This document shows, in pieces, positions 9,073-16,944 of a DNA stretch of 64,000 nt. This DNA is from Photobacterium marinum. GTDB taxonomy: Bacteria > Pseudomonadota > Gammaproteobacteria > Enterobacterales > Vibrionaceae. Made by a program: the position numbers and the translations under genes. The DNA lies in NCBI RefSeq assembly GCF_000331515.1, contig NZ_AMZO01000021.1:124001-188000 (forward strand), read 5' to 3'. Each line of letters opens with the position of its first letter. The stretch's first letter is position 1. The notes beneath the pieces are model-generated. The model had not been told where the DNA came from, did not search any database, and was given only the letters and a program-made list of their open reading frames with translations.

Positions 9073-9569
9073 GTCTATTGGCAACTAACCTGACGCCAGT
9101 GGCATTGACCGTTAACGGCAAGGCATACCAACTTCAGGTTGACGGCAACACCCGACTTCTCGACTTGCTACGCAACGATCTCGGCCTGACTGGAACCAAA
9201 GAAGGCTGCGCAGTCGGCGAATGCGGAGCCTGTACTGTCGTCATGGACGGTGCAGCAGTCTGTTCCTGCATGATCCTGGCAGCACAATGTCAACTGGCAG
9301 AGATTGTCACTATCGAAGGCCTGAAAGACGATCCGCTTGCTCAGAAGTTACAGCAATCTTTCATTGAAAGAGGCGGCGTACAGTGTGGATTCTGCACGCC
9401 GGGTGTGATGATGAGCACCTGGGCTCTGATGAAGAAACAACCAAACCCGAGTTCAGAGCAAATCATGGATGCGTTGGAAGGAAACCTGTGCCGCTGTACC
9501 GGCTATCAACCGATCCTTAATGCGATCAATGCCGTTATCGACGACATCGCAGCGGATATAGCCAGCTAA
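9069..9569 (+). CDS. 2Fe-2S subunit of the molybdenum hydroxylase
   Basis: 166 residues, the standard small subunit of xanthine-dehydrogenase-type enzymes. The plant-ferredoxin-like cluster motif CAVGECGACTV is near residue 46 and the last cysteine of that cluster is in AAVCSCM. The second cluster motifs are CGFCTPG near 104 and CRCTGYQPI near 140. It passes electrons from the molybdenum centre to FAD on the fused subunit. ATG overlaps the stop of the preceding gene (ATGA), which implies translational coupling. Confidence 0.95.
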   Translation: MSLLATNLTPVALTVNGKAYQLQVDGNTRLLDLLRNDLGLTGTKEGCAVGECGACTVVMDGAAVCSCMILAAQCQLAEIVTIEGLKDDPLAQKLQQSFIERGGVQCGFCTPGVMMSTWALMKKQPNPSSEQIMDALEGNLCRCTGYQPILNAINAVIDDIAADIAS

Positions 9570-9619
9570 ATCAAATGGCTATATCAGCAGCAAACAAATA
9601 AAAACGTGAGCAAATGTCC

Positions 9620-9643
9620 GTTCCCCTGTTCCGGCAGGGGAAC
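9620..9643 (+). promoter_or_regulatory. Strong hairpin between the 2Fe-2S gene and the permease gene
   Basis: Perfect 9-base-pair stem GTTCCCCTG (9620-9628) / CAGGGGAAC (9635-9643) with a six-base loop TTCCGG. No T-run follows, so it is unlikely to be a simple terminator. It may protect the upstream message or set the ratio of permease to enzyme. Confidence 0.7.
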
Positions 9644-9687
9644 ACACAGAATTCTAAAAAAATGCGCATGAGCGTAAGGACACAACT

Positions 9688-11091
9688 ATGCAATTACTCT
9701 ATACCCTCAATGAAAAGCCCCCCCAGGGGGTGACGTTTTTCCTCGCCCTACAACACATGCTCGCCTCGATCGGCGGTATCGTCACCGTTCCTCTGATCGT
9801 CGGCGGTGCCATCGGCCTTCCTGAAGGAGAAGTCGTCACCCTGATCAGCGCCTCGCTGTTTGTTTCCGGTATCGCCACTATTGTCCAATGTATTGGTGTC
9901 GGTCCCGTCGGCATTCGCCTTCCAGTGGTTATGGGATCCAGTTTTGCTTTCCTGGGTACCCTAATTACGATTGGTAAAACATCGGGAATGTCGACAATCC
10001 TCGGTGCAGCCTTTGTCGGATCCTTCATGGTGATCATTGCCAGCTTCTATATGGAACAAATACGTAAATTGTTCCCTAACCTTGTAAGCGGTGTAGTGGT
10101 AACCCTCATCGGTCTGACAATCCTGCCAGTGGCAATGAACTGGATTGGTGATGCCCCTGCAGGCGACCCATCCTTCGCTTCCCTGCCGAAGATCTTCCTT
10201 GCTGCGGCTTCTCTGGCTGTCGTGATCGGGGTATCGGTTTTCTGTAAAGGTGCGATTGCTGCTTCAGCCATCGTTATCGGGCTGGCCGTAGGTTACATCC
10301 TGGCTATTCCACTCGGTATGGTCGACCTGACTCAACTCTATGAAGCCCAATGGGTGGCCTCACCTGAACCGTTTAAGTACGGCATGACATTTTCGATGCC
10401 GGCAATTATCAGTATGACTTTGGTTTATCTGGTGGTGGTTGCCGAAGCTACCGGGGACTTCATGGCTCTGGGCAGCAACTGCCATGTTGATGTCTCAGGT
10501 AAGGATCTTAAACGTGGCTTACTGGGTGACGGCCTTGGCAGTACTTTCGGCTCTATGCTGTCAGCTATGCCGGTTGCCAGTTTCAGCCAGAACGTTGGTA
10601 TAGTCGGGATCAGTGGTGTTGCCAGCCGCTTTGTGGTCGCAGTTACCGGTATTCTGCTGGTTCTTGGTGGCCTGTTCCCTAAACTTGCAGCATTGGCGGT
10701 AACGGTTCCCAAACCGGTTCTGGGAGGTGTCGGCTTTGTGATGTTCGGAATGATTGCATACGCCGGGATCCGAATGCTGCTCAATGCCGCCGATTCGCGC
10801 CGTAATGCGCTGGTTGTCTGTGTCGGCCTGGCATCCGGTCTTGCCGTGACACTGGAACCACGCCTGCTGCAACACTTCCCTGAAGATTTGCAGATGGTAT
10901 TCCACTCAGGTATCACCACTGGTACTCTGGCGACGGTCATTCTTAATCAACTGTTGCCAAAATCGAAAAAAAAGCAGACATCTGACGGAAAAATGACTGC
11001 AAAAGGCATATTAATCAAACCGGACAAACGAGCATCCCGCTTGCTGGAAGCAAAAGCCCGTCGTGCAGCGCAGCTTGCAGCCAGTAAATAA
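9688..11091 (+). CDS. NCS2 purine permease, urate/xanthine type
   Basis: 467 residues with about 12-14 membrane segments. Family motifs are the QH pair in the first segment (LALQHMLAS), PVVMGSSFAFLG, VAEATGDFMALG with the substrate-binding glutamate, and FSQNVGIVGISGVASR. The FSQNVG form matches the uric-acid permease UacT/YgfU more than XanQ, which has AQNNG. NCS2 proteins are proton symporters of the inner membrane. The C-terminal ~45 residues are strongly basic. It lies 118 bases after the 2Fe-2S gene on the same strand and ends at a terminator, so it probably brings in the substrate of the molybdenum enzyme. Confidence 0.9.
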   Translation: MQLLYTLNEKPPQGVTFFLALQHMLASIGGIVTVPLIVGGAIGLPEGEVVTLISASLFVSGIATIVQCIGVGPVGIRLPVVMGSSFAFLGTLITIGKTSGMSTILGAAFVGSFMVIIASFYMEQIRKLFPNLVSGVVVTLIGLTILPVAMNWIGDAPAGDPSFASLPKIFLAAASLAVVIGVSVFCKGAIAASAIVIGLAVGYILAIPLGMVDLTQLYEAQWVASPEPFKYGMTFSMPAIISMTLVYLVVVAEATGDFMALGSNCHVDVSGKDLKRGLLGDGLGSTFGSMLSAMPVASFSQNVGIVGISGVASRFVVAVTGILLVLGGLFPKLAALAVTVPKPVLGGVGFVMFGMIAYAGIRMLLNAADSRRNALVVCVGLASGLAVTLEPRLLQHFPEDLQMVFHSGITTGTLATVILNQLLPKSKKKQTSDGKMTAKGILIKPDKRASRLLEAKARRAAQLAASK

Positions 11092-11113
11092 TTTAAATCA
11101 AGAACTTAAACAC

Positions 11114-11147
11114 AAAAACAGAGCCACCTTAATCGGCTCTGTTTTTT
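11114..11147 (+). terminator. Terminator after the purine permease
   Basis: Stem CAGAGCC (11119-11125) / GGCTCTG (11135-11141), flanked by A-rich sequence and followed by six T. Confidence 0.9.
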
Positions 11148-11348
11148 ATACACGCAACAACCTTAATCCCCTCCGCCACTTTGAAACAAAAACCCATAAT
11201 CAATCACAAAAACATACAAACGTAAGACATGTAAGAGGCAGTTTTTTTCTTCCAACTTAAATTGACATACTTGTTAATAATTAGATACCCTTCCCACTGC
11301 TTATACCTAATAGGCATTACATATAAAAAACAAATAGCAGTGGTAATC

Positions 11349-11834
11349 ATGAAAAAAGTAGTACTTGCAGCACTTCTGGCAGCTGCATCTGCGCCTTCAA
11401 TGGCAACAGAAAACCTTTGGCGCGACTGTGGTATCGGTCACTGGATCGCTGGTCCGACATGGAAAGGTCTACCGGCTATCACCACTAACCTGGTTTGGGA
11501 CCTTGGTTCAACCGCAACCACCTCTCACGTATCAACACCTTCTATCTGTGCTGGTCCATTCTGGGCTGCCGCTAAATTTATCAATGATACTTACCCGCTG
11601 ATCGAACAAGATACTGTTCAGGGCAGTGGTGAGCACATGATGGCAATGCTAGATATCTTCGAATGTGATGCTGCAGCCCGTCCAGCAATCGTTAATGGCA
11701 TCCGTCAGGACTTCGCAGAATCTCTTAACAACACAAATTACAGCAACATGGGCCAGTCCGAGAAAGCGGAAGGCTACTACAACATGGTCGTTGAAAACGT
11801 AAACCAGTTCTCAGGTCAGTGCAGCGCTGTTTAA
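11349..11834 (+). CDS. DUF3015 family secreted protein
   Basis: 161 residues. The signal peptide MKKVVLAALLAAASAPSMA is followed by a mature start ENLWRDCGIGHWI. The DCGIG...ITTNLVWDLGSTATTS pattern and later cysteines match DUF3015. Family members are periplasmic or outer-membrane-associated and of unknown role. I chose ATG 11349 because the signal peptide starts there; the longer frame upstream has no signal-like sequence. It is followed 79 bases later by the DUF4105 gene, a pairing I know from other gammaproteobacteria. Confidence 0.85.
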   Translation: MKKVVLAALLAAASAPSMATENLWRDCGIGHWIAGPTWKGLPAITTNLVWDLGSTATTSHVSTPSICAGPFWAAAKFINDTYPLIEQDTVQGSGEHMMAMLDIFECDAAARPAIVNGIRQDFAESLNNTNYSNMGQSEKAEGYYNMVVENVNQFSGQCSAV

Positions 11835-11857
11835 TGCTGAGCAACGGGTGAATACAT

Positions 11858-11887
11858 AAGCGCAGGAAGATTTTCTTGCGCTTTTTT
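11858..11887 (+). terminator. Terminator between the DUF3015 and DUF4105 genes
   Basis: AAGCGCA (11858-11864) and TGCGCTT (11877-11883) form the stem base, with more pairing inside, then T-run to 11887. It may reduce read-through into the next gene. Confidence 0.8.
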
Positions 11888-11913
11888 AATGTCCAGGCTG
11901 TTAAGAAAAACCA

Positions 11914-13788
11914 ATGTTAAAACCAGTTTTATCATCTTTGCTATTAGCGATACTCAGTAACAATGCAATCGCAACAGAAAGCTATTTGTCTCAAAACCAA
12001 CAAGCCGCATTGGCTAGCAACCTAGATAAACACCCACAATGGAAAAAAATACTTCATTACAAAAATGGAGAAAGCCAAATTGAGTCGAAGAGCTTCTTCC
12101 TTGATATAAATGGCCGAGCAGATCCCCAAAAAGAACTGTTAGCTACCATTGCTGCTTTTGAAAAATCAAATTCCGGTAGCTCTGATGTACCAGCTCAGTG
12201 TCGATTTCCGGCTCGCAGCCTTTGGCTGAAGGAACAACTTGGCAAAAGCATTCAACTACCAACTGTGTTCTGTCCTGACTTTCAGAAATGGCGGAATGAA
12301 AATCAGCTGGAATCAATCAGTTTGGTATTTGTAACCGGTTATCTCGGGAACCCAGCCTCTTTTTTCGGCCACCTACTGATGAAGTTCAACAAAAACGATG
12401 AACTCTTCACAACAGACTCACCTCTACTCGACAGCAGTATTAACTTTGGTGCCGATACAGGCCCTCGAGATAACCCGGTGAAGTACGTTGCTTACGGCTT
12501 GCTGGGCGGATACAACGCCAGCTTTACAAAAGGCGACTACTACCGACACGAATTCAGCTACGCAGAAAACGAACAACGGGAACTTTGGGAATATGAGCTC
12601 AATCTAACGGAAAGTGAGTTACGCCTGCTCGAAGCTCATCAGTGGGAATTAAAAGACAAGCAATACCGCTACTACTTCCTTGATGGTAACTGTGCCACTC
12701 AAATGGCTAACTTTATTGGAATTGTTTTAGATAGGCCGCTGCTGGTATCAAATCAACCGTGGGATATGCCTCTGGATATATTTAAATCACTGGCTGAAAT
12801 TGAGCATCATGGTCAACCTCTGATAAAAGAGATTAAAAAGCGAGAATCTAAATTTTCACGCATTCGTGACAAATACCTGTCACTGACAACGCAAGAAAGA
12901 ACGGCGGCAAAGGAGCTGACAAAAAGTCAGAATAGTCAGGAGCACCCAGACTATCGACAATTAGACAATCAAAGTAAGGCAAGGGTTCTCAACCTTCTAT
13001 TTGATTATTACGAGTTGATCATTACCGATGGTGATGACAACGAAGTAAGAGCCGCTAAAGCTCGTAAACATCAACTAATGATGGAACGTCTTCAGTTGCC
13101 AGCAATGGATTTAGAGTGGAAAAAAGCAGAAAGTCAGCCCCCGCACCTCGCGCAAAATCCCAAAAAGCTAGGTCTAAGCAGTGGTTACAATAATGAAACA
13201 GGCTGGTTTGGTATGCTTTCCCTTCGGGCTGCTTATTACGACTACCTGTCGCTGGAAACCTCACGCTTCAAAGACTCCAATACCACATTCTTTGATGCAG
13301 AGATTAAATTTGATGACAAGGATGTATGGCTGAGTAAATTCGACCTGTTTAATGTTACAACGCTTAATATTTTACAGGTAGACCTGTTCGATGATAGCCG
13401 CTTTGCATGGAGCACTCGATTAACTCTCGAACAAAAAGACCTTAGTTGTCGTGATTGCGAGCGAACACGGTGGTATGGCGGTCTTGGAAAGGCAATCAAG
13501 ATTCAGGACAAAGTCGCATTATATGCCATCCCTGAAGTTATGTATGACATATCTAACTATCATGATTCCACTGTAGGACTTGGGCTAGGTGCGCTCTACA
13601 CCGCAAACACGAACTGGAAAACACATTTAAAAATCACCCCTGTGCTAGGCTTGGATAAAGGTGAAAGCAAGGGTCTGATATACAAGTGGGAAAACCGCTT
13701 CGGCAACGCCCAAGACCAGGATATTCGCCTGAGCCTGCAATACAATGAAGCCAGCGAAATCAGCCTCAGTTATGCTCGCTACTTTTAA
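11914..13788 (+). CDS. DUF4105 (Lnb N-terminal domain) protein with C-terminal beta-barrel
   Basis: 624 residues with a signal peptide (about 1-20). The DUF4105 domain covers roughly residues 120-300: SLVFVTGYLGNPASFFGHLLMKF near 137 holds the conserved GH, and DGNCATQMANF near 258 holds the conserved NC. This domain forms the periplasmic part of lipoprotein transacylase Lnb and is found fused to other modules in proteobacteria. After a helical linker rich in Lys/Glu/Gln, the last ~220 residues alternate as barrel strands and end in SLSYARYF, typical of an outer-membrane barrel. So it is probably an outer-membrane protein with a periplasmic cysteine-type catalytic domain. The substrate is unknown. 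Confidence 0.8.
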   Translation: MLKPVLSSLLLAILSNNAIATESYLSQNQQAALASNLDKHPQWKKILHYKNGESQIESKSFFLDINGRADPQKELLATIAAFEKSNSGSSDVPAQCRFPARSLWLKEQLGKSIQLPTVFCPDFQKWRNENQLESISLVFVTGYLGNPASFFGHLLMKFNKNDELFTTDSPLLDSSINFGADTGPRDNPVKYVAYGLLGGYNASFTKGDYYRHEFSYAENEQRELWEYELNLTESELRLLEAHQWELKDKQYRYYFLDGNCATQMANFIGIVLDRPLLVSNQPWDMPLDIFKSLAEIEHHGQPLIKEIKKRESKFSRIRDKYLSLTTQERTAAKELTKSQNSQEHPDYRQLDNQSKARVLNLLFDYYELIITDGDDNEVRAAKARKHQLMMERLQLPAMDLEWKKAESQPPHLAQNPKKLGLSSGYNNETGWFGMLSLRAAYYDYLSLETSRFKDSNTTFFDAEIKFDDKDVWLSKFDLFNVTTLNILQVDLFDDSRFAWSTRLTLEQKDLSCRDCERTRWYGGLGKAIKIQDKVALYAIPEVMYDISNYHDSTVGLGLGALYTANTNWKTHLKITPVLGLDKGESKGLIYKWENRFGNAQDQDIRLSLQYNEASEISLSYARYF

Positions 13789-13794
13789 TTCTGT

Positions 13795-13823
13795 AAAAAA
13801 ACCGGGCATTGCCCGGTTTTTTT
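13795..13823. terminator. Bidirectional terminator between convergent genes
   Basis: A-run, stem ACCGGGC/GCCCGGT with a short ATT loop, then T-run; works for both the DUF4105 gene (+) and the Ail/Lom gene (-). Confidence 0.9.
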
Positions 13824-13834
13824 ATGTCTGATTT

Positions 13835-14386
13835 TTAGAAGCGGTAACCCAAACCAAGGGTAAATGTGCCCGCATTCTCATCACTGCCAAATGGCGCGTA
13901 TTCGTATCCAGCATCGACAACCAAGTGATTTGTCACGTTAGCCTGAACACCAAGGCCGGCTGAGAACATGTCTTCATCACGTGGTATGTATGTCTTATTA
14001 TTTATTTTGTCTTCAACAGAAATAAAATACCCTGCATAGCCAACAGTACTGTAAACACTCAGTACCGGATTCAGACGGTAAACCGGGCCAAGAGAGAAAG
14101 AGCCATAACCGTAAGTGGTAGTAGCTATTGTTACCAGCTTACCATTCTTCATATCCGCATAAGAACTGTCGTGACTACTACCTGTAAACGTTCCTGAAGC
14201 GATGAAACCCAAACGCGAGCCACCTTCATAGCGATATTTCAGGTTAAAACCGTTCAAATCATCAGGTGCTGAATCCAGTTTTGTTTTAGCAAAACTAGCA
14301 ACCAACGTATGATCGCCAGCAATTGCAGATGTTGAAAAAGTAACTGCTGCAATAGCAGCAAGGATGATGTGTTGTGCTTTTTTCAT
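13835..14386 (-). CDS. Ail/Lom/OmpX-like outer-membrane beta-barrel protein
   Basis: 183 residues from ATG 14386, where a classic signal peptide begins (MKKAQHIILAAIAAVTFSTSAIAG) and GAGG lies upstream; longer readings add 21 unlikely residues. The mature protein has eight amphipathic strands, including FNLKYRYEGGSRLGFIASGTFTG, YSTVGYAGYFIS and LVVDAGYEY, and ends FTLGLGYRF. This is the Ail/Lom pattern of small eight-stranded barrels involved in adhesion, serum resistance or envelope stability. Function here is unknown. Confidence 0.85.
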   Translation of the reverse strand: MKKAQHIILAAIAAVTFSTSAIAGDHTLVASFAKTKLDSAPDDLNGFNLKYRYEGGSRLGFIASGTFTGSSHDSSYADMKNGKLVTIATTTYGYGSFSLGPVYRLNPVLSVYSTVGYAGYFISVEDKINNKTYIPRDEDMFSAGLGVQANVTNHLVVDAGYEYAPFGSDENAGTFTLGLGYRF

Positions 14387-14622
14387 TTTTATTTTGCCTC
14401 TAAAAGGTACTTTGTGAGCATTCCGTTTACAAGGAACCCACATGAACACCGTTCAATACGAGAGGCACGAAATTAATGATGAGCTTTCTCTCTGTCAATG
14501 TAAAAGCAAAGCCAAAGAGTGCTTTGGTTGTAAAACAACCAAAGCAAATGAAACAAATAGAACAATCACCTACAAATTAAGTGTCAGAAGTGACACGAGC
14601 ATTTTTCACCTTTGAAAGGTAG

Positions 14623-15150
14623 TTAAAAGGTAAAGTTGTACTGTATTGTCGGCGTTATTAACGAACGACGTTCAGCACGAAGCGTCTTCTCTGAGCGACG
14701 CAGACGCTTGGCTTCATCACTGTTATTTCTCGAATTCTTATCAAGTTGCTTTAATTGGGCTGCTATTGAATTTAACTCCCGGTCAATCTCACGGATACGT
14801 TGCTCAACTCGATATTCCGCCCTGCCCTTATTGTATTGCTCAAGGAAAAAAGGGCTGTCGCAAACGCCATTATAGCCACCACCAGAACGGCCGATACGAT
14901 AACCGTTATCGGGCATACAATAATAGGTCAGACCCAGATCATAACCATTGAACCACGCGGCCTGATCAACGGTGACATTAGCTTCCAGACAGTCTTCCGC
15001 ATAATCGTTTACCCGTGATGACGGCGCACCATTTCGCCCATCCTGAAGGCCAACCGCATACCAGTCCGCAACTTTACATTCTTCAACTGACATACTTGAA
15101 CAACCAGCCAATTGAGCCAGAACAACCATACACAGGGCGCGCTTATACAT
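14623..15150 (-). CDS. DUF2799 lipoprotein
   Basis: 175 residues. A lipoprotein signal with lipobox LAGC (Cys near residue 17) begins the protein. The DUF2799 motifs follow: ADWYAVGLQDGRNG near 28 and AAWFNGYDLGLTYYCMPDNGY near 64. The C-terminal ~60 residues form a charged coiled coil (EQRIREIDRELNSIAAQLKQL). Anchored in an envelope membrane by lipid. No known function. Confidence 0.85.
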   Translation of the reverse strand: MYKRALCMVVLAQLAGCSSMSVEECKVADWYAVGLQDGRNGAPSSRVNDYAEDCLEANVTVDQAAWFNGYDLGLTYYCMPDNGYRIGRSGGGYNGVCDSPFFLEQYNKGRAEYRVEQRIREIDRELNSIAAQLKQLDKNSRNNSDEAKRLRRSEKTLRAERRSLITPTIQYNFTF

Positions 15151-15259
15151 ATAACCTCATAGCTAAAAATAACTTCTTATCGAAAAACGATAAATTATTA
15201 TTGCCAACTACAATAATGCATGTCAATCTATCTGGCATAAATTATTCGGAGAAAATCAC

Positions 15260-15793
15260 ATGCACCACCAACAAGCCATTGAGAAGCTCAGTAAGCGATT
15301 GCTGGTATTACTATGGGCCGTACTAATTACAACGCTAGCTCTAGATTCCTTCATGTGGGTCTACGGTACCCTGGTCGAATCTGGAGATATTGTTGATGTG
15401 TCTTTTTCCTATCCGGTAAGCTTACCGCTTACCCCAGCTAAAATGCTGATGGGCTTTCCTTTTGCTATCCTACCGAGCCTTATTTATGCCGCGATGATAT
15501 GGCAACTTATTCGCCTTTTCAGACTGTATCGTGATGGAAGAGTCTTCACTCTTAACAATGTCAATTGTCTTAAAAAAACAGCTAACCTAATGATTGCTTC
15601 GCCTTTTGTCGGCGCAATATCTGACCTGCTACTTGGTGCAGTTTTATCCATCGGTGAAGAAGAGTTGAACACCGGCCTCTATTTTTCAGACACTGGGTTG
15701 ACAATTTTCATCATTGGGCTCATGGTGCGTGCCATCTCGCATGTCATGGCTCTCGCGAAGGACATGAAAGAAGAGCATGAATTAACAATCTAA
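15260..15793 (+). CDS. DUF2975 membrane protein
   Basis: 177 residues with four membrane segments (around 13-35, 60-82, 110-130, 140-160). The LIRLFRLYRDGRVFTLNNVNCLKKTA stretch after the second segment is the DUF2975 signature. The gene is followed 9 bases later by a small HTH regulator; this pair is common and looks like a membrane sensor with its DNA-binding partner, although the mechanism is not established. Confidence 0.8.
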   Translation: MHHQQAIEKLSKRLLVLLWAVLITTLALDSFMWVYGTLVESGDIVDVSFSYPVSLPLTPAKMLMGFPFAILPSLIYAAMIWQLIRLFRLYRDGRVFTLNNVNCLKKTANLMIASPFVGAISDLLLGAVLSIGEEELNTGLYFSDTGLTIFIIGLMVRAISHVMALAKDMKEEHELTI

Positions 15794-15802
15794 GGTGACT
15801 TT

Positions 15803-16018
15803 GTGCCAATTATCATTAACTTGGATGTGATGCTGGCAAAGCGAAAAATGCGCTCAAACGAGCTTGCTGCCAAGATAGGAATCACGGAGCAAAATCTGTC
15901 AGTCCTGAAAAATGGACGCGCTAAAGCTGTGCGACTCGCTACACTCGATGCTATTTGTAAGCACCTGAATTGCCAGCCAGGAGACATCCTGGAATATGTT
16001 AACGACGAAAATGAGTAA
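15803..16018 (+). CDS. Small XRE/Cro-family HTH regulator (YozG-like)
   Basis: 71 residues. A compact helix-turn-helix of the Cro/CI type: MLAKRKMRSNELAAKIGITEQNLSVLKNGRAKAVRLATLDAICKHLNCQPGD, covering nearly the whole protein. It starts at GTG 15803, with AAGGTGA a few bases upstream. It partners with the DUF2975 gene before it. Confidence 0.85.
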   Translation: MPIIINLDVMLAKRKMRSNELAAKIGITEQNLSVLKNGRAKAVRLATLDAICKHLNCQPGDILEYVNDENE

Positions 16019-16339
16019 GGAAAGCTGAACTCATCAACTTTGTTGACGCTATAGTTTCAATAGCCCCTGCAGGATATGGCTTCACATATAATTAGAGCCA
16101 TACACCGTGGGGGCTTGGCGATAAAACATCCATATCTCTTGCTAAAGATTCATCCTTTAACCGTCTTTTCCCTGTCTATACTTTCAAGATTGACTTCAGC
16201 TCAGCCTTACATTGAAGAGCTGTATGTAGTCATTCAGAGAGAGCTTCTGTAGCCCACAGCTTCGCACTCTCCAAGTTGTGTAAGTCAAAATTGGCCATGA
16301 CGCCAATTTGTCTGTAAATAAAAACCAGGGAGTTAAACG
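16019..16339. other. Intergenic stretch with structured repeats before the small basic protein gene
   Basis: No gene seen. An imperfect inverted repeat covers 16062-16115, with outer arms AGCCCC/GGGGCT, inner arms ATGGCT/AGCCAT and a TATAAT-containing loop. CAGCTC/GAGCTG pairs near 16200-16225. A perfect 8-base stem AAATTGGC/GCCAATTT lies at 16288-16309, only 18 bases before the ribosome binding site of the next gene. Confidence 0.5.
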
Positions 16340-16462
16340 ATGTCAAAAATTACTAAAAAAGCAAAATCTCTTAAAGCTGAAATCAAAACCCGTAAAGCCA
16401 AAGTTGCCAAGCAGCAAGGTAAACTGAAGAAACTTAAAAAAGCACTAAAAAGAATAGCTTAA
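16340..16462 (+). CDS. Very small lysine-rich protein (40 residues)
   Basis: ATG 16340 follows AGGGAG (16327-16332) at good spacing and the frame runs 40 codons to TAA. 17 of 40 residues are Lys or Arg and only one is acidic, with Lys, Ala and Leu spaced as in an amphipathic helix (SLKAEIKTRKAKVAKQQGKL). This suggests binding to nucleic acid or to an acidic partner, but no domain is recognisable. Hairpins lie just before (16288-16309) and just after (16492-16530). Short length makes this less certain than longer genes; the strong ribosome site and biased composition support it. Confidence 0.6.
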   Translation: MSKITKKAKSLKAEIKTRKAKVAKQQGKLKKLKKALKRIA

Positions 16463-16491
16463 GCTTTCATTCCAACCTATCTATATAGAAT

Positions 16492-16530
16492 CCACCTTCT
16501 CGTCCAGCTGATCTCAAAATGAGAAGGTGG
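16492..16530 (+). repeat. Inverted repeat downstream of the small basic protein gene
   Basis: Perfect 10-base arms CCACCTTCTC (16492-16501) and GAGAAGGTGG (16521-16530) with a 19-base loop. No T-run follows, so it may be a processing or stability element rather than a terminator. Confidence 0.65.
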
Positions 16531-16571
16531 CTACTGCTAAACCTACCAATTCAAGCTCACAGTTTGCTTTT

Positions 16572-16588
16572 TTCTGACATAGTCAGAA
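16572..16588. promoter_or_regulatory. Palindrome upstream of the 70-residue gene
   Basis: TTCTGAC-ATA-GTCAGAA, perfect 7-base arms, about 90 bases before ATG 16680. Could be an operator, or a weak terminator since CATTTTTG follows. Confidence 0.4.
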
Positions 16589-16679
16589 CATTTTTGAAAC
16601 AAAAGTTCTCTACAATCCGTCTTGCCTTAACACAAAACACGACTATACCTGAGTAAGACAAGATATAACGGAAGCAAAA

Positions 16680-16892
16680 ATGGACAATAATACTGAGACT
16701 TTAAGAGATGCAATCGGAACTATCTATTCAACTTTCCCTAAGCTTAACTATACTCCTCACCCTGATGACCTTAAGCTGCTTGCAGCCTATATGAAAAGCA
16801 CGGAAAGCGAATACCCAAAGAGCCTGGATTTGCTACTGAGCGTTAATAACGCAGACATAGAACTTGAATTAATAAAATACAAACGCTTTTGA
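16680..16892 (+). CDS. Small protein of unknown function (70 residues)
   Basis: ATG 16680 follows CGGAAG at normal spacing. The product is acidic and soluble-looking, with a DDLKLLAAYMKS helix and no membrane segment, signal or cysteine. It is closed by a hairpin at 16891-16916. I recognise no family. The ribosome site and neighbouring hairpin support a real gene. Confidence 0.55.
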   Translation: MDNNTETLRDAIGTIYSTFPKLNYTPHPDDLKLLAAYMKSTESEYPKSLDLLLSVNNADIELELIKYKRF

Positions 16893-16916
16893 TAAGGGCT
16901 ACCTAAAGCCCTTATC
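16891..16916. terminator. Hairpin after the 70-residue gene
   Basis: Perfect 10-base arms GATAAGGGCT (16891-16900) and AGCCCTTATC (16907-16916) with a six-base loop. The T-run is weak on both strands. It separates convergent genes. Confidence 0.65.
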
Positions 16917-16944
16917 TTCTGCTACTTATGGCCAATGTGATCTA

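Noticed and set aside
16891-16916. Hairpin read as a mobile-repeat end
   Set aside because: No matching copy elsewhere was seen, and its place between convergent genes fits a terminator.
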